The notes beneath the pieces are model-generated. The model was not told the DNA's origin. It was given only the letters and a program-made list of their open reading frames with translations, and ran no database searches. A program made the translations under genes and the position numbers. A DNA stretch of 64,000 bases, taken from contig CM060076.1 of the NCBI GenBank assembly GCA_030533445.1, positions 24,786,603 through 24,850,602 on the forward strand, in the 5' to 3' direction. Below, in pieces: positions 21,772 to 33,739 of the stretch. How positions within the stretch are numbered: position 1 is the stretch's first letter; each line of letters begins with the position of its first letter. Origin of the DNA: Cyprinodon diabolis (lineage: Eukaryota; Chordata; Actinopteri; Cyprinodontiformes; Cyprinodontidae).

Positions 21772-24114
21772 CAACACTCTTTCAGTAATGGAACCAACCA
21801 TCTCTAATTAGTTTTTGAGAAGGACAGCCTTCACAGAGTATCGATATTTGCCAAGTGCTGTATATTGACCAGAACAATAGTAAAATATAGCTGAATTTAA
21901 GATAATACTTGGGTGAAAACATAAACAGTGTTTCTTTAACCATAAACTGGACTGGAGTAACACCACTGATGCCCTTACCAGTAGCTGTTGGAGCCAAGGA
22001 ATGCCTGAGGGCATCAGGCATCTTTCATAGTTTAGTATGTTGGGGCAATGGCTTATCTGGAGCAGACGAAGCGGGTAAGTAAGCTCACTAGCTAGGCCAG
22101 TTCTGTCCCGGGATAACCCCTGGATACGGTGCAGGCGGTTAAACACAGAAGAAATGCAATAAAATGTCTTCCATCCCATGAAGCTGTTGCAGAACTGGAG
22201 TGCTCCTTTAGTAAAAGACTGGTGCACCATAGGTCCACAAAGAAGCATTAACACAGATCCTTACACCCAGTTGCTGTTATACTTTATGATTTTACTTCTT
22301 ACAGCAGGCGCAATATTTACAACCTGGCTGTTGGTTGAGCAAATTGTTTTAGTTGTATGTATCTTGATGCTTATTTTGCTTTTTCCGTTTGCCAAAGGTA
22401 CATCTGAATTTACCAACTGTGGGACTAAAGAGGGTATTTCTAAGTATTTTTAGATAACAATGTTTAAAGTTTCTTAAAATTGAATATGTGGATGATCTTT
22501 CGGTTTTCCTGGTCTTGTACTGTGAAACCAACTTTCCATGTTAAGTATTAGGTGCAGATGTCTAGTGTAAGGATTACTTATCGAACTTTACGTTATTTAA
22601 AGCTTGTAGCTAGAGTTAGGTTGTGCTAAATAGTCTCTGTAGTTCTGCAGCTTTAGGCTCAATGCATTTTTTATTTTGATCCATCTGTATGACAGACAAG
22701 TTTTAGTGGATAAATTGTTGCTATATAAGCAGGCTGGACTGAACCAAATGTGTGTATATATCTACAGAAAATGTGTGAAACGCTATTAAAGCAGCAAAGG
22801 AAGGGAGTAGTTTCAACTGCTCCCCTATTCGGGGTTTGCCACATTAGGTCAGCACAACTTACAGACTTAGCAAAGGTTTATGCTTGATGCTGTTTCTAAA
22901 GAACTAGTGTTTAAGACATGGACTTACCTCCCTAGGCAGTAATTGGATTAGGGCTTCTATGATTTTGCTTTGAGAAACTTCTCACTTTTTACTTTTATTT
23001 AGTGAAAACTATTTAAATACTCCCATTTTAACTTTGTTTAACAGTAGATTGTAATTTAGAGTGAGATCAATTCTTAAGTGGTTTTCTACAACATCAAACA
23101 CACTCCTCTTAAAAACCAACAGAGGGCAGCCACCAGTCACCATCCAAAACAATACACTCACTGTCACTTCAACCTAAGATCTCCCTGTTTCTTTCACACA
23201 TTGTTAGTTACCAATTAAGTGATCATTTGGCTCAGCCACAAGGTTTAATTCACCATAACTTTCAAAGGAGCATCACAAAATGTAACTCCAAATAACTGCC
23301 AGTGACGTAGTTAGTCAGTGTGTCTGTGTTTCACTTGTTTGTGTACTTTTCAGGGTCAGTTCAGGTGAATTGCTTGCCTGGCATGATGACATTACTTGTA
23401 AAGCACATCAGTAGTAGGGAAATCAGTAACTACAAATGAATTAACAGCGGGGTCATGTCCCCTTTGTTGGCACAAAGAGCTCATCTTGGTTCCAAAATCC
23501 TCCTGCCCGTTCGTGAGAATTACGGAAGTGCGAAAGACCAGCAGGGTGCAGGTTTGCGAGGGTACGAGCAAGTTCTTATTTCATTTGTAACGGACCATCG
23601 CTTTTCAATGATGCCTGTTTACACATCAGAAAATAATTCAATAAAATGTCTTTCTTTGTTTACCACAGTAAGCAGTAGGACATATTCTGTAGCCGCAAGA
23701 TCCATACCTATGTGTGTGGAATTTTATACTCGCGTGCTAGATGTTGCGGAATTGTTGTGTAGCGGAATTACAAGGAAGCAAAGCAAGTTCTTCAACAAAC
23801 TGTGGCGCTGAAGCCAAGAAGAGGAAGGTAATTTGGGGACAGGATAAGAAACGAAAGGGCAAGAGAGGACAAGACAGGAAAAGAGAGCACGAGAGAATGT
23901 GACCAGACACAAGCTGAAAGGAGAGGGAGAGGAGGGGAGCGGTAAGGAGAGGACAGATGATGAGGCAAGAAGACAAGAAAAGCAAAGGCATGCTGCCCGT
24001 TTGGATTCATCAACACTGCACTGAGTAATTGGTGCATTCATAGACCACCTGGCATTACCCCCACCCACCACAAACACCACATGCCCCCTACCCCCCACCA
24101 AAAAAAAAAGAAGT
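21772..24114. other. Unassigned DNA
   Basis: No gene recognised. The longest plus frame, 23455-23811 (118 codons), has no detectable motif and overlaps a purine-rich stretch (23820-23990) that opens frames on the other strand by composition. I treat all of these as chance frames. Confidence 0.4.
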
Positions 24115-24370
24115 CTAGCATGACTACACAAAGTTTGCTGTCTAGGGAAAACCAGCAGATTGCACTGAACCATTTACATGCAGACTTTGCTTCACCTGGA
24201 TGAACATGTAGCTCCAGTGAACAGTCAATTGCAATGTGCTGCTGACTTAGCAACAATCCCTCATACTGAACACACATGAAGCGACGGGAGAGAGGAAAAC
24301 CCCCATTTAACATGATAGAAGCTGTAGGAAGCCAGGCTCAGTGTGAGGGTCCTTCAGCCATCACTGACTA
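24115..24370 (-). mobile_element. L2-type LINE 3' UTR fragment, diverged
   Basis: Minus-strand matches to the LINE 3' UTR: 'ctctcccgtcgcttcatg', 'tcagtatgagggattgttgc' and 'actgagcctggcttcc' in the expected order. More diverged than the copy at 4495-4665. Confidence 0.5.
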
Positions 24371-24884
24371 TGGTACTAAGCAGACAGAGCATACAGTACA
24401 CCCAAAACGAACACAGAAGCACCGATTTAGGAGTGTTTTCAATGTAGGAGAAAAGTAGCAGCTCCTTTAGTGGCTTCATCTTAGAAAGAAACGCAGGTGA
24501 GCTCCAAGCCAGAATTCAAGTTCATAGGATAAAAAAAAAACAAACAGGAAAAGCTTAGCCAACAGCTATGTCTATGAGAGAGACAGAGGTAGCTACTGAG
24601 TGATAGGTCCAAGTGGATCATCTTTGGACAGATATCACAAGGTTGCCGGCAGCAGACCGGCTGATAATGTCACAGCTGAACAAAATGCCAGACTAGATGT
24701 ATCTACCATGAAGAAAGAAAAAACAGAGGTCACAAAGTTCAGGTGATGTTAAGTCAAGGATAGTTAGAGAGGTCAAAACAGATTGAGAGAGAGATGTGCA
24801 GTGAAACAGAGCCTATGTCCATTGCTTTGTCATGCATTTGTTACTTAAAGTCTTGACTAACATAATTCTTTACAATCAGTAAAT

Positions 24885-25330
24885 CTACAGGTCATCCAAA
24901 ATGCTGCAGTAAGTGTTCTGATGGGGATTAACAACAGAGATCTTCAATTGCCTGGCTTCATCAAGGCTAAATAAAATTTAAAATATCCTTTTAGCCTAAA
25001 AACCCCTAATAATCAAGCTTCATCTTAAATCAGAGATCTGATTGTTGCTTATGTCCCAAACTGTGTGTCTAAAAGTAGAATGGCAGGCAGCTCTTTTTAG
25101 TTTTTAGGCTCTTATCCTGTTGACACCCTTTCTAATTTTAAGATTAGGTTTAAAAAAGTTCGTTTTTCATGAAGTTTATATTTAGAGCAGCTCAGCTTAT
25201 CCAGGGTATCTCTGTAGATATGTTCCTATAGGCCTACCACACATGGCTAGCATGTGAATCCCTGCTGATGTTTTCATTGAGGGGCTCTATCTTATCCTTG
25301 GTGGAGATAAGATAACGTTATCTCTGTTTT
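24885..25330 (+). mobile_element. L2-type LINE fragment (C-terminal coding plus 3' UTR)
   Basis: Reads 'caggtcatccaaaatgctgc' (the Q-N-A-A motif), 'atcagagatctgattgttg', 'aaaagtagaatggcaggcag' and 'ttatccagggtatctctgta', parallel to 2975-3330 and 4040-4080 of the LINE at 2.3 kb. Strongly degraded with no open frame. Confidence 0.6.
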
Positions 25331-27325
25331 ATAAAAGTATTTTCTTAAACAAAGCCATTTAGGGTTTAGGCTTCTTTGATACTTTTCAAAATGAAGCTGG
25401 AATGTTAACTAAGTGAAATTCAAAGTTTAGCTTTTATTATTAATTACACATCTTCTTTTTCCCTTTCCTCACAATTATGGATTTGCATTAGTGCCGACTA
25501 GGTTCTGCTAGGCCAGACTTGGCTCTATTTGCTCATTACAATTAAACACAACTTCCAAGGTGGTTGAGTTTTTATAACAAGGCAGTCAGAAAAATTATGT
25601 GTCGTGTTTTAACTGTGACAGCTATGCAATACAGCAGCAGAGGACATGGAATTAACAGTAAACCTGGTGCACTTTAAAGCTTTTGGGAAGAAAAGAGAGT
25701 CGAAGATGGCTGTTGTCATAGAAAATCTTAAATAAACACAGGAGACTACGAGAAGCTAAAGCTTGGTTTATTCTTGACACGTATGCAACGTCCACATGGC
25801 CAAATTACGTAAATTTTTGCCTTCCAGGTCCCCCTGCACGGTGTCCATGTGAACACAATTTCCCCAGCAGGCACCTAGGAAAATTTTCTACTACATGGAC
25901 AGATCCACATGAAAAACATGGTGAGCGGAAAACAGCTCCAACTGGCGAAGTTTGGCAAATATAAACATCTAGAGGCATCCTGTGATGTAGCCCATAAATA
26001 CCACCATTATCAACACATTGCAAAAAAACTTCAGGAAAGAAAAGAGTGTCACTCTTAGAATGCACAAAGAGGCTTGGAAAAACTTGTAATGTTTTTTCTA
26101 CTCCCTCTTAGAGTGTGGTGTTGTAAGCTTGATGTCTGTTCTTTTCATGCACCCCTGGAGCCGGCCAGAATGAGAGAAATGTGCACAGAGTATAAATGCT
26201 GCAGACATTGTGACATGCGCCTCATTTTCTGCATAGATTTTATGTGCGTCAAGCAACAATAGAGGTTATATGACCAATACGCCTACAATACAACGACTGA
26301 GTGATTGACAATATGAATATTTGTAATATATATGCTTGTGCATTTAAGATGGCCGTCACACTGCAAACCTAATCCTGCAAACTGTCATTGTGTCTTCAAT
26401 GTTGATGTTATGCTTTCACAAATGCACAATGGATGCAGAACGTCAGGAATTCTGGTTTCCCATGCAGCAAACTGCATTGAGCTTTGAAGCTAAAAGAAGC
26501 AACTTTTAGTGAATGTGTGCCCTTAAGGAAGAGATGGGCCATTAAGGGCTGGTTATACTCCCCGCAGCAGTGTGTCACAGTGAGCTTGTGGCAGATATTT
26601 TTGATTTATGCCCAATTTTGAAGCGTGATCTGCACTGTGTTATTCCATGCCACAATGCAAGAGGCACAATCACAAACTAGCTGTGGGCCTAGATACAGCC
26701 CAGGCGGTGAGGAAGTGGGGGCAAGTTTTTCCGACAACGGAGGGACATGAGGGCGAAAAAGAGAGGGGATGCAGGTGGAAAAAGGGTCCCAGCATTCTCT
26801 CGCGCCTCGCACTTCTAGCTGGTCCATCTTCACGTGTCGTTTCCCACAATGGCGGTCATACAAACAAAACAAGCTAGTGTTCATCTCAGAGTACAGGCGC
26901 ATGATACATATATTTGGGCTCAGCAGGAGTTTCTGGTGCTACACATAAGAAAATTATTTTGTAGTCTTTCCAGCACTGACCCAGAACATGTATCATTGTA
27001 TTAGACTCTGGATTTTAACAGTCATTTTTTGTATCAAATAGAAATGCCTCTACTTTTGTCTTGTAAATGCAAAAAACACTTTATAACACACGGAATACAT
27101 AACAAATAAAGGTGAGAATATTCTCAAATATGTATGATTCCCTTTTGGTATGATTTTGTCAACTGAGATATGAACCACAAAGAAGTTAGTTAAGAAAATT
27201 AAATTCCATTAAACACATTGGCAGGTTCAGCAAAAAAAAAAAAGATACTTGCACTCACATAGAAGTGCTATCACTAAAGACCACGGTTCCTTCTGCGCTG
27301 GTACATCACAGAACAGAGTCGTTTT
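25331..27325. other. Unassigned DNA
   Basis: No gene or repeat recognised. Short frames at 25805-26065 and 26606-26902 lack motifs. Confidence 0.4.
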
Positions 27326-28089
27326 TGTCATGTTGGGTTAATGGAGCTAAACCCAAGCGCAGAACACTACGGAAAACAGTGTTAAAAGTTCAACAGTTTA
27401 TTTTAGGAAAACATAATCCAGGTGATAGAACTGATACTGATTCAGGTCAGGGGCTGGATACACAGGGATCTCTGATGTGGTTCAGGCTGAGAGAGGAAGC
27501 CAGAGGAGTCCAGGGGCAGAGGGGTTAGCAGAGGGCTAGGCAGCAGCAGGGCTAGGCTTCTGACTAGCTGAGGCTCAGTCCTTGAGATGCTCCAAGTTCT
27601 CACCTAGAGAACAGGCAGGCAGATTCAGACTGTAGATCTCTTGGTTGGCTTCCATAAGCAGGAAGGCAGGTTTCTGAAGATAAGCTCCTCCAGAGCTCCT
27701 GAGATGCCTCAGGTAGATTTCTACAAGGGAGACTCCTCCAGAGTCCCAGGGTTCAGTCAGGTTTCTTCCTAGAAGCAGAGAAGACACAATTGATCAGTGC
27801 TGGTTCTGGTTACGGTGGAGTCAGAGAATCAGACAGGCTGGTTGGCTCAGGGTTGCTGTACCGTGATTAACAAAAACACTGGCGTCGGGGTGTTGTCCAC
27901 AGTCCACTTAAGTACTGGTCTCCTGATGAGCAGATGAGAATCAGCTGGTGAAGGCAGCTCCAGGTTCAGGAGATCCAGTACGCCCTCTGGTGGAGGAAAG
28001 TAGACAGCACCCCAGATCCCAACTGAAAAACATACAAACAAGAAGGGATCCTCGGCGCCCTCTGGAGGGCAAGCCTCTGGATCCCAACA
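27326..28089 (-). repeat. Gypsy 3' LTR (764 bp)
   Basis: Runs TGTTGGGATCC at 28089 to CATGACA at 27326. It shares blocks with the LTR at 49803-50515: 'gtttcttcct.agaagcagag', 'gagtcagagaatcagacagg', 'ctggttggctcagg', 'tggtctcctgatga' and the TGTCATG..GGG outer end. It directly abuts a G8 polypurine tract on its inner side. Confidence 0.75.
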
Positions 28090-28103
28090 GAGCCCCCCCC
28101 TCA
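28090..28103 (-). other. Polypurine tract overlapping the ORF stop
   Basis: Minus-strand TGAGGGGGGGGCTC immediately before the LTR start, with the TGA stop of the repeat-coding frame at 28101-28103. The Gypsy copy at 50528 has the same arrangement (TGA followed by G9). Confidence 0.7.
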
Positions 28104-31100
28104 AGGGCGGATTCCAGACGCCCTCAGAACAGTCCATGAAGAACGACCAACAAAAAACAACCCACCCAGGGTGGGTGGAGGGGGAAACGGGTAAGGAGGG
28201 CAAAAAACAAAAACTGAGTCCAAAACAGAAAACAATCCACTTAAGGTGGACGACAGCGACGAAAGTCTCTGATGACTCTTAAGACAGAGTGTCGGGTGGC
28301 CGACCGTGGGACCGGCAGCAAGGTAGAGGTTCAAGTGGCCGGCCGTGGGACCGGCAGCAGGGCAGGGGTTCAGGTGGCCGGCCGTGGGTCCGGCAGCGTG
28401 GCAGAGTCTCAGGTGGCCGCCCGTGGAACCGGCAGCAGGGCAGAGGTTCAGGTGGCCAGCCGTGGGACCGGCACCAGGGCAGAGGTTCAGGTAGCCGGCC
28501 GTGGGACCGGCAAAAGGGCAGAGGTTCAGGTGGCCGGCCGTGGGACCGGCAGCAGGGCAGGGGTTCAGGTGGCCGGCTGTGGGGCCGGCAGTGTGGCAGA
28601 GTCTCGGGTGGCCAACCGTGGGGCCAAAGGCATGGCCGACTTTCCGGGGGCCGGCTGCGAGGCCGGAGACGTGGCAGAAGTTCTGGAGGCCGGCCGTCAG
28701 GCGACAAAAGGGGTCCATTAGGGAACGATGTCTCCGTCGCTGCAGGAACCTCGGAGGAAGACGACGTCTCCGTTGCTGCAATAACCTCTGAGAGGGACGA
28801 CGTCTCCGTTTCTGCAGTCCAGCAACAGCCTCAGAGGGGACCGCGGACTGCGGCTCTGGAACCGACTCTGAGGTGGCCGCGGACTGCGGCTCAGGAACAG
28901 GCTCAGAGTTAACCGCCGACTGAGGTTCAGGAACAGGAACAGTTGAGACCGCCGACTGCGGCTCCTGAACAGGATCATAGAAGACCGCCGACTGCAGCTC
29001 CTGGACAGGAACAGACGAGACCGCCGACTGTGGCTCCTGAACAGGAGCAGACGAGACTGCCGACTGCGGCCCCTGGACAGGAACAGACGAGACCACCGGC
29101 TCCGGATCAGGAACAGAGGAGCCCGCCGATGGCGGCTCCGGATCAGGAACAGAGGAGCCCGCCGATTGCGGCTCCGGATCAGGAACAGAGGAGCCCGCCG
29201 ATTGCGGCTCCGGATCAGGAACGGAGGAGCCCGCCGATTGCGGCTCCGGGTCAGGAACGGAGGAGACCACCGACTGTGGCCCCAAATCAGGAACGGAGGA
29301 GACCACCGACTGTGGCCCCGAATCAAGAACAGAGGAGACCACCGACTGTGGCTCCACATCAGGAACAGAGGAGACCACCGACTGTGGCTCCACATCAGGA
29401 ACAGGGGAGACCACCGACTGTGGCCCCACATCAGGAACGTCTCCGTTGCTGCAATAACCTCTGAGAGAGACGACGTCTCCGTTTCTGCAGTCCAGCAACA
29501 GCCTAAGAGGGGACCGCGGACTGTGGATCTGGAAACGACTCTGAGGTGGCCGCGGACTGCGGCTCAGGAACAGGATCATAGAAGACCGCAGACTGCAGCT
29601 CCTGGACAGGAACAGACGAGACCACCGACTACGGCTCCTGGACAGGAGCAGACGAGACTGCCAACTGCGGCCCCTGGACAGGAACAGACGAGACCGCCGG
29701 CTCCGGATCAGGAACAGAGGAGCCCGCCGATTGCGGCTCCGGATCAGGAACGGAGGAGCCCGCCGATTGCGGCTCCGGATCAGGAACGGAGGAGCCCGCC
29801 AATTACGGCTCCGGGTCAGAAACGGAGGAGACCACCGACTGTGGCCCCGAATCAAGAACAGAGGAGACCACCGACTGTGGCTCCACATCAGGAACAGAGG
29901 AGACCAACGACTGTGGCTCCACATCAGGAACAGGGGAGACCACCGACTGTGGCCCAACATCAGGAACAGGGGAGACCACCGACTGTGGCTCCACATCAGG
30001 AACAGAGACCACCTACTGTGGCCCCAAATCAGGAACAGAGGAGACCACCGACTGTGGCTCCAAATCAGGAACAGAGGAGACCACCGACTGTGGCTCCAAA
30101 TGAGGAACAAAGGAGACCACCAATTGTGGCTTCACATCAGGAACAGAGGAGACCACCGACTGTGGCTCCAAATTCAGCGCAGAGGAAACCGCCCACGGCG
30201 GCAAAAGTTCAGTCTCTGAGGTGGCTTGTGATGCTTGTAGAGGGCTCTTGGCGGTCTGGAGCGCCTGCGGAGAGGTCCTAGGAGGCGTAAAATCACATAC
30301 CTCGAATTCTGACACCTCTTTAAAGTTCTGCTCAGGGGTCTCTGGACAGCACAAAGCTAACTCAGGGGTCTCTGGACGGCACAGAGCTAACTCAGTGGTC
30401 TCTAGGCATCAGAGAGCTAACTCAGGGGTCTCTAAATGGCACAAGCTAACTCAGGGGTCTCTAGACTGCTCAGAGCTGGTTCAGGGGTCTCTAAACGGTA
30501 CAGAGCTGACTCAGGGGTTTCTAAATCGCACAGAGCTGACTCAAGACGGCTCAGGGCTGGCTCAGGGGTCTTTAGACGGCTCAGAACTGGCTCAGGAGTC
30601 TCTAGACGGCTCAGAGCGGGCTTATGGCGACGCCGTCTCTTATGTCGGGGGGTCTTAGAAGCTGGGCTAATGGGTTCACAGACTGATTCTGGAAACGAGC
30701 TATCTGGTGTGCAAGTGGGTTCAGGTGCTGGTTTAGCTGGATTGCTAACAGGTTTAGGAGTTGGATTGACTGGTTCGTGGACTGGTTCAGACAAAAGGCT
30801 AACTGGTGTGCTAATGGATTCAGAGGCTAAACTAACTGGTTGGTAGGGAGATGAATGAGGTGGCATAAAGGGGAAGAGATCCTCTCTATCCCAATAGAAA
30901 AAGTTCCAGAGGTCCGACTCTTGGATCTGGGGAGCTCTGACTGTAGAAGGTGAGTATACTGGACCTATTCTAAGCTTCTTGGTGGATGATGCTAACTGAC
31001 GATCATGTAAGTGGTGGCAGAAACTGACCTGGCGTAGAGACGGACTGAACAAGGCTGTACAGAGCTGTACTGGGCAGGACTGCGCTGGACTGGACCGGAC

Positions 31101-31200
31101 TGGACTGGAATAAACAGGACTGGACTGGAGTGGGCTGAACTGGGCTGAACTAGGCTGAGCTGGGCTGAACTGGGCTGAGCAAGGTTGAACTGGTTTCCTA
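28101..31200 (-). CDS. Repeat-rich coding region in place of pol
   Basis: Downstream of Gag the minus strand encodes successive tandem repeats: 10-bp units giving SAQFSP/AQPS-type text (about 31190-31060); a P/E/S-rich segment (30840-30690); 30-bp units giving ETPEPALSRL (30640-30330); 36-bp units giving VPDVEPQSVVSS or VPDPEPQSAGSS (30180-28915); an Arg-rich segment (about 28860-28710); and 39-bp units giving RPPEPLPCCRSHG or TAGHLNPCPAAGP depending on frame (28700-28290). The longest uninterrupted frame is 28101-30110 (669 codons). One base missing in a repeat near 30440 and a 673-bp duplication (not a multiple of three) shift the frame, so the present ORF mixes frames. I recognise no domain and propose no function. 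It ends exactly at the polypurine tract, like pol in the related copy. Confidence 0.55.
28289..28707. repeat. 39-bp tandem repeat array
   Basis: About 10-11 diverged units of 39 bp containing 'ggccggccgtgggaccggca' and 'gcagggcagaggttcaggt'. Because 39 is divisible by three, several frames on both strands stay open. Confidence 0.9.
28766..30111. repeat. Two-copy 673-bp higher-order duplication with 36-bp subrepeats
   Basis: The marker 'gtctccgttgctgcaataac' occurs at 28766 and 29439, and each marker is followed by the same order of a unique header (containing 'tgcagtccagcaacagcct') and then 36-bp units such as 'gcccgccgattgcggctccg'. The two copies differ in the number and type of 36-bp units. 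Confidence 0.85.
30330..30640. repeat. 30-bp tandem repeat array
   Basis: About ten units of the type 'ctcaggggtctctggacggc' + 'acagagctaa'. One unit near 30440 is a base short, which creates the stop at 30432 in the minus frame. Confidence 0.85.
31060..31190. repeat. 10-bp 'ctgggctgaa' tandem repeat
   Basis: Roughly a dozen variants of ctgggctgaa/ctggactgga, coding on the minus strand for Q/P/S/A-rich text directly after the Gag-like part. Confidence 0.8.
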
Positions 31201-31768
31201 GACCTGGGCTTGACTCTAGCACGTAGTCTGTAATCCTGATATATTGCAATGCAGATAAGTTCTTCCAGGATTGCAGGTTCGTCTATTGTTACTAGTTTGT
31301 CCTTAATTTCTTTATTTAATGCGTTTATGAAGATGTTTTTAAGCATGGCATCACTCCAACCGAAGCAGCGGCTCTGCCCCGGAAGTCTATAGAAAATTCT
31401 TCTACGGTTCTATTCCCTTGTTTGATACTGGACAGACCATGATACTCAGCAGATGTAACGGAAAATTTTAAAGTGATTTCATTTAAAAAATTTTCTAAGG
31501 TGCAGGTTATACTGGATTCAAGAGAAAAATTAGTCTCTTTCCACTCGCGGGCTTTACCGGATAACTGTGAGAGGATAAACACTATCTTACTCTCGTCGTC
31601 AGGGAAACAGGACGGATCGAGTTCAACAAACAATTTGCATTGCCACAGAAAACCTTTACAATCACTAGAAAAGCAAGAAAACAGTGAGGGACGGAAATCA
31701 GGAAGTGACGGAACGGATTCTGACCTTAGAAGCGGAACTGGCTCCGGAAGTGATGGACGGAACTCCAC
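31201..31768 (-). pseudogene. Gypsy gag, N-terminally truncated and frameshifted
   Basis: Two frames together cover Gag: 31325-31768 contains DCKGFLWQCKLFVELDPSCF and FILSQLSGKAREWKETNF, and from 31346 downward MLKNIFINALNKEIKDKL and AIYQDYRLRARVK. This order is characteristic of the capsid-like Gag of fish Ty3/Gypsy elements and parallels the fragment at 18703-19218. A frame change lies between about 31325 and 31350. The N-terminus is missing because the element is cut at the Rex3 copy starting near 31768. No CCHC zinc knuckle follows; the low-complexity repeat region begins instead. Confidence 0.7.
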
Positions 31769-32120
31769 AAGCGGCCGAAATGGGTTTCCTCCGTAGGGTG
31801 GCTGGGCTCTCCCTTAGAGATAGGGTGAGAAGCTCGGTCATCGAGGAGGGACTCGGAGTAGAGCCGCTGCTCCTCCACATAGAGAGGAGCCAGTTGAGGT
31901 GGCTCGGGCGTCTGGTTAGGATGCCTCCTGGACGCCTCCCTGGTGAGGTGTTCCGGGCACGTCCCACCGGGAGGAGGCTTGCCTGGGAACGCCTTGGGGT
32001 TACCCCTGAAGAGCTGGAAGAAGTGGCTGGGGAGAGGGAAGTCTGGGCCTCCCTTCTTAAGCTGCTGCCCCCGCGACCCGACCCCGGATAAGCGGAGGAA
32101 GATGGATGGATGGATGGAGT
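31768..32120 (+). mobile_element. 5'-truncated Rex3-like (RTE) LINE
   Basis: Encodes the C-terminal end of an RTE-type ORF (FLRRVAGLSLRDRVRSSVIE ... RWLGRLVRMPPGRLPGEVF ... LLPPRPDPG), then a short GATG tail (32100-32119). It is nearly the same text as 37488-37838 of the full-length copy but lacks the GRPRTRWRDYVSR segment, an internal deletion of about 42 bp. Confidence 0.8.
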
Positions 32121-33739
32121 CACCAACACATCATGATGTTAGATAGAAATGCCCAAATCTTCTTCCACCTGTGTTTGCTCAGAATAAATAAAAAAATAAT
32201 AATTTTAAATCCTGATGCTAGCACATTTTTAACACCAAGAGATCCAAACAACAGCTACTAGCAATAAGCAGAATGGGACAACCTCTACTTCCTAGCCAAA
32301 CAGTTCCAGTCCTTTTATGTCAGATTTTTTTATTTGAACTAAGCTCATTTGGAGCTCCTGCCACATAGGTACTAAAAAAGTGGGCTTTACATAATAAGGG
32401 AGAACTTTACATGCCTAAAGTATGCTGTTAATGATGTTTTATAGTCACTGAAAGACTTCTATATTTAACAATATTATGATGTTTATTTTGTTTTGATTTA
32501 TTAACATGATGCCAATTCAGAACATATTATCTTAAAGCACTTTAGAAAGAAGATTTAATCAAAACTTAATTGAAAAAAATGCTGTTTTGGCCTAAAACAA
32601 AACTTTACCTCCCTATTTGGTTTGCTTCACCTCACCAGCAAGAAGATCTACTGCAAGAGTTTAAAGATTATTCTCCTGTGAAAGACTATGGATCCCCCAC
32701 AGAGAAGGCGATCCATAGAGTTTGAACAAGGTGACAGATTTACTCTCAGCAAGCTGGAGTTACCTGAGGTCAGTGGTTCATAAACATATCAGCTCATGTC
32801 CTCAAACCCAGGACACCCTGCCCCCATGAGGATCGCAAGAAAAACAGGGGCAGGGGGGAGGGGGGGCTGCAATGTGTGCCTGACGTGCCATGACTCATTT
32901 GCAGCCTTATTTCCAAAACAAGTTGTTGTACACTGCTGGAAAGCTTTGATATCTTGCTATTTTGCAGCATATCTGCAGCATGCTTTACTTTCAGGCTGTT
33001 TTTAAAAGTTACTATAACACAGCATGGGCTCTTTGGAGAGCACGTAAATACCTGAGTCTGCCTCCAGAGGGGCCTCAGTTTGTCTTTGGAAAAGATCCAA
33101 GAAGGAATAAAGATGATGAAAGATTGGAAGCCACCCTTACTAACAGCTTAGGTTTCTCACATTGGCTTTCAACATAAGCTAGAACACTAAAAGATAACAA
33201 AGTTGATATTCCTAACGCAGGGTAAAACATGTTGTAAAAAGCTGTATGGTGGTGGATACAATCCACCTGGCTCAAAGCAGGAATTATCTCATTGGCAGAA
33301 GCTCCATAATCAACTGGCAGTTCTCATTAGATTTGTGGAAACAGTGTGATTTACTTACCTTATTTTATTTGTAAAGCACTTTAAAAAAATTACAGTTTAA
33401 AAAAAGTGCTGCGCATGTAAGATGACAAAATGTTTATAACGTAAGCCTTGGTGCCCTGATAACCAGTACTAAGAAACACTGGATATGGTAGAATTATTTT
33501 GCATGAGTGTTGGAGGACCACCTTACCTGGAACAGCTTTTAGGAACTTTAGCACCTTCAGCTAGACAAATGCTTGTAATTACATAATCCTCTAAAATTTA
33601 AGCTCTGACAAAACACTGATTACTTTTTTTACAAAAAGAAAAAAAATTCCAACATGTCACAAGATAAATAAGGCCATGTTCTGGTATTCCTGCATGTTTT
33701 ATAGATTTTGTGTGAGGTCCTTATCATTTTTAATTGATG
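32121..33739. other. Unassigned DNA
   Basis: No gene or repeat recognised. A G-rich patch near 32846-32868 and ordinary AT-rich sequence; frames at 32796-33005 and 32962-33177 lack motifs. Confidence 0.4.

Larger units (their letters stand above)
27326..31768 (-). mobile_element. Gypsy element: 3' LTR, repeat-protein region and gag; 5' end lost
   Basis: In minus-strand order: truncated gag (31768-31200), low-complexity and tandem-repeat coding region (31200-28101), polypurine tract (28093-28100), 3' LTR (28089-27326). No protease, RT, RNase H or integrase motif occurs anywhere in it. The LTR is of the same family as that at 49803-50515, which is attached to a chromodomain-type pol end. The right side is cut at about 31768, where a truncated Rex3 LINE begins. 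It looks like a non-autonomous derivative that kept Gag. Confidence 0.7.

Noticed and set aside
23455..23811. 118-codon plus-strand ORF as a host exon
   Set aside because: No motif, no splice or codon-use support, surrounded by ordinary AT-rich DNA.
28272..30281. Plus-strand ORFs across the repeat array (up to 371 codons)
   Set aside because: Opened by repeat lengths divisible by three; the element is coded on the minus strand as shown by gag, polypurine tract and LTR order.
28289..30640. Regular 30-39 bp repeats that could suggest a CRISPR array
   Set aside because: The repeats are head-to-tail with no unique spacers, lie inside a retrotransposon and in a vertebrate-type sequence.
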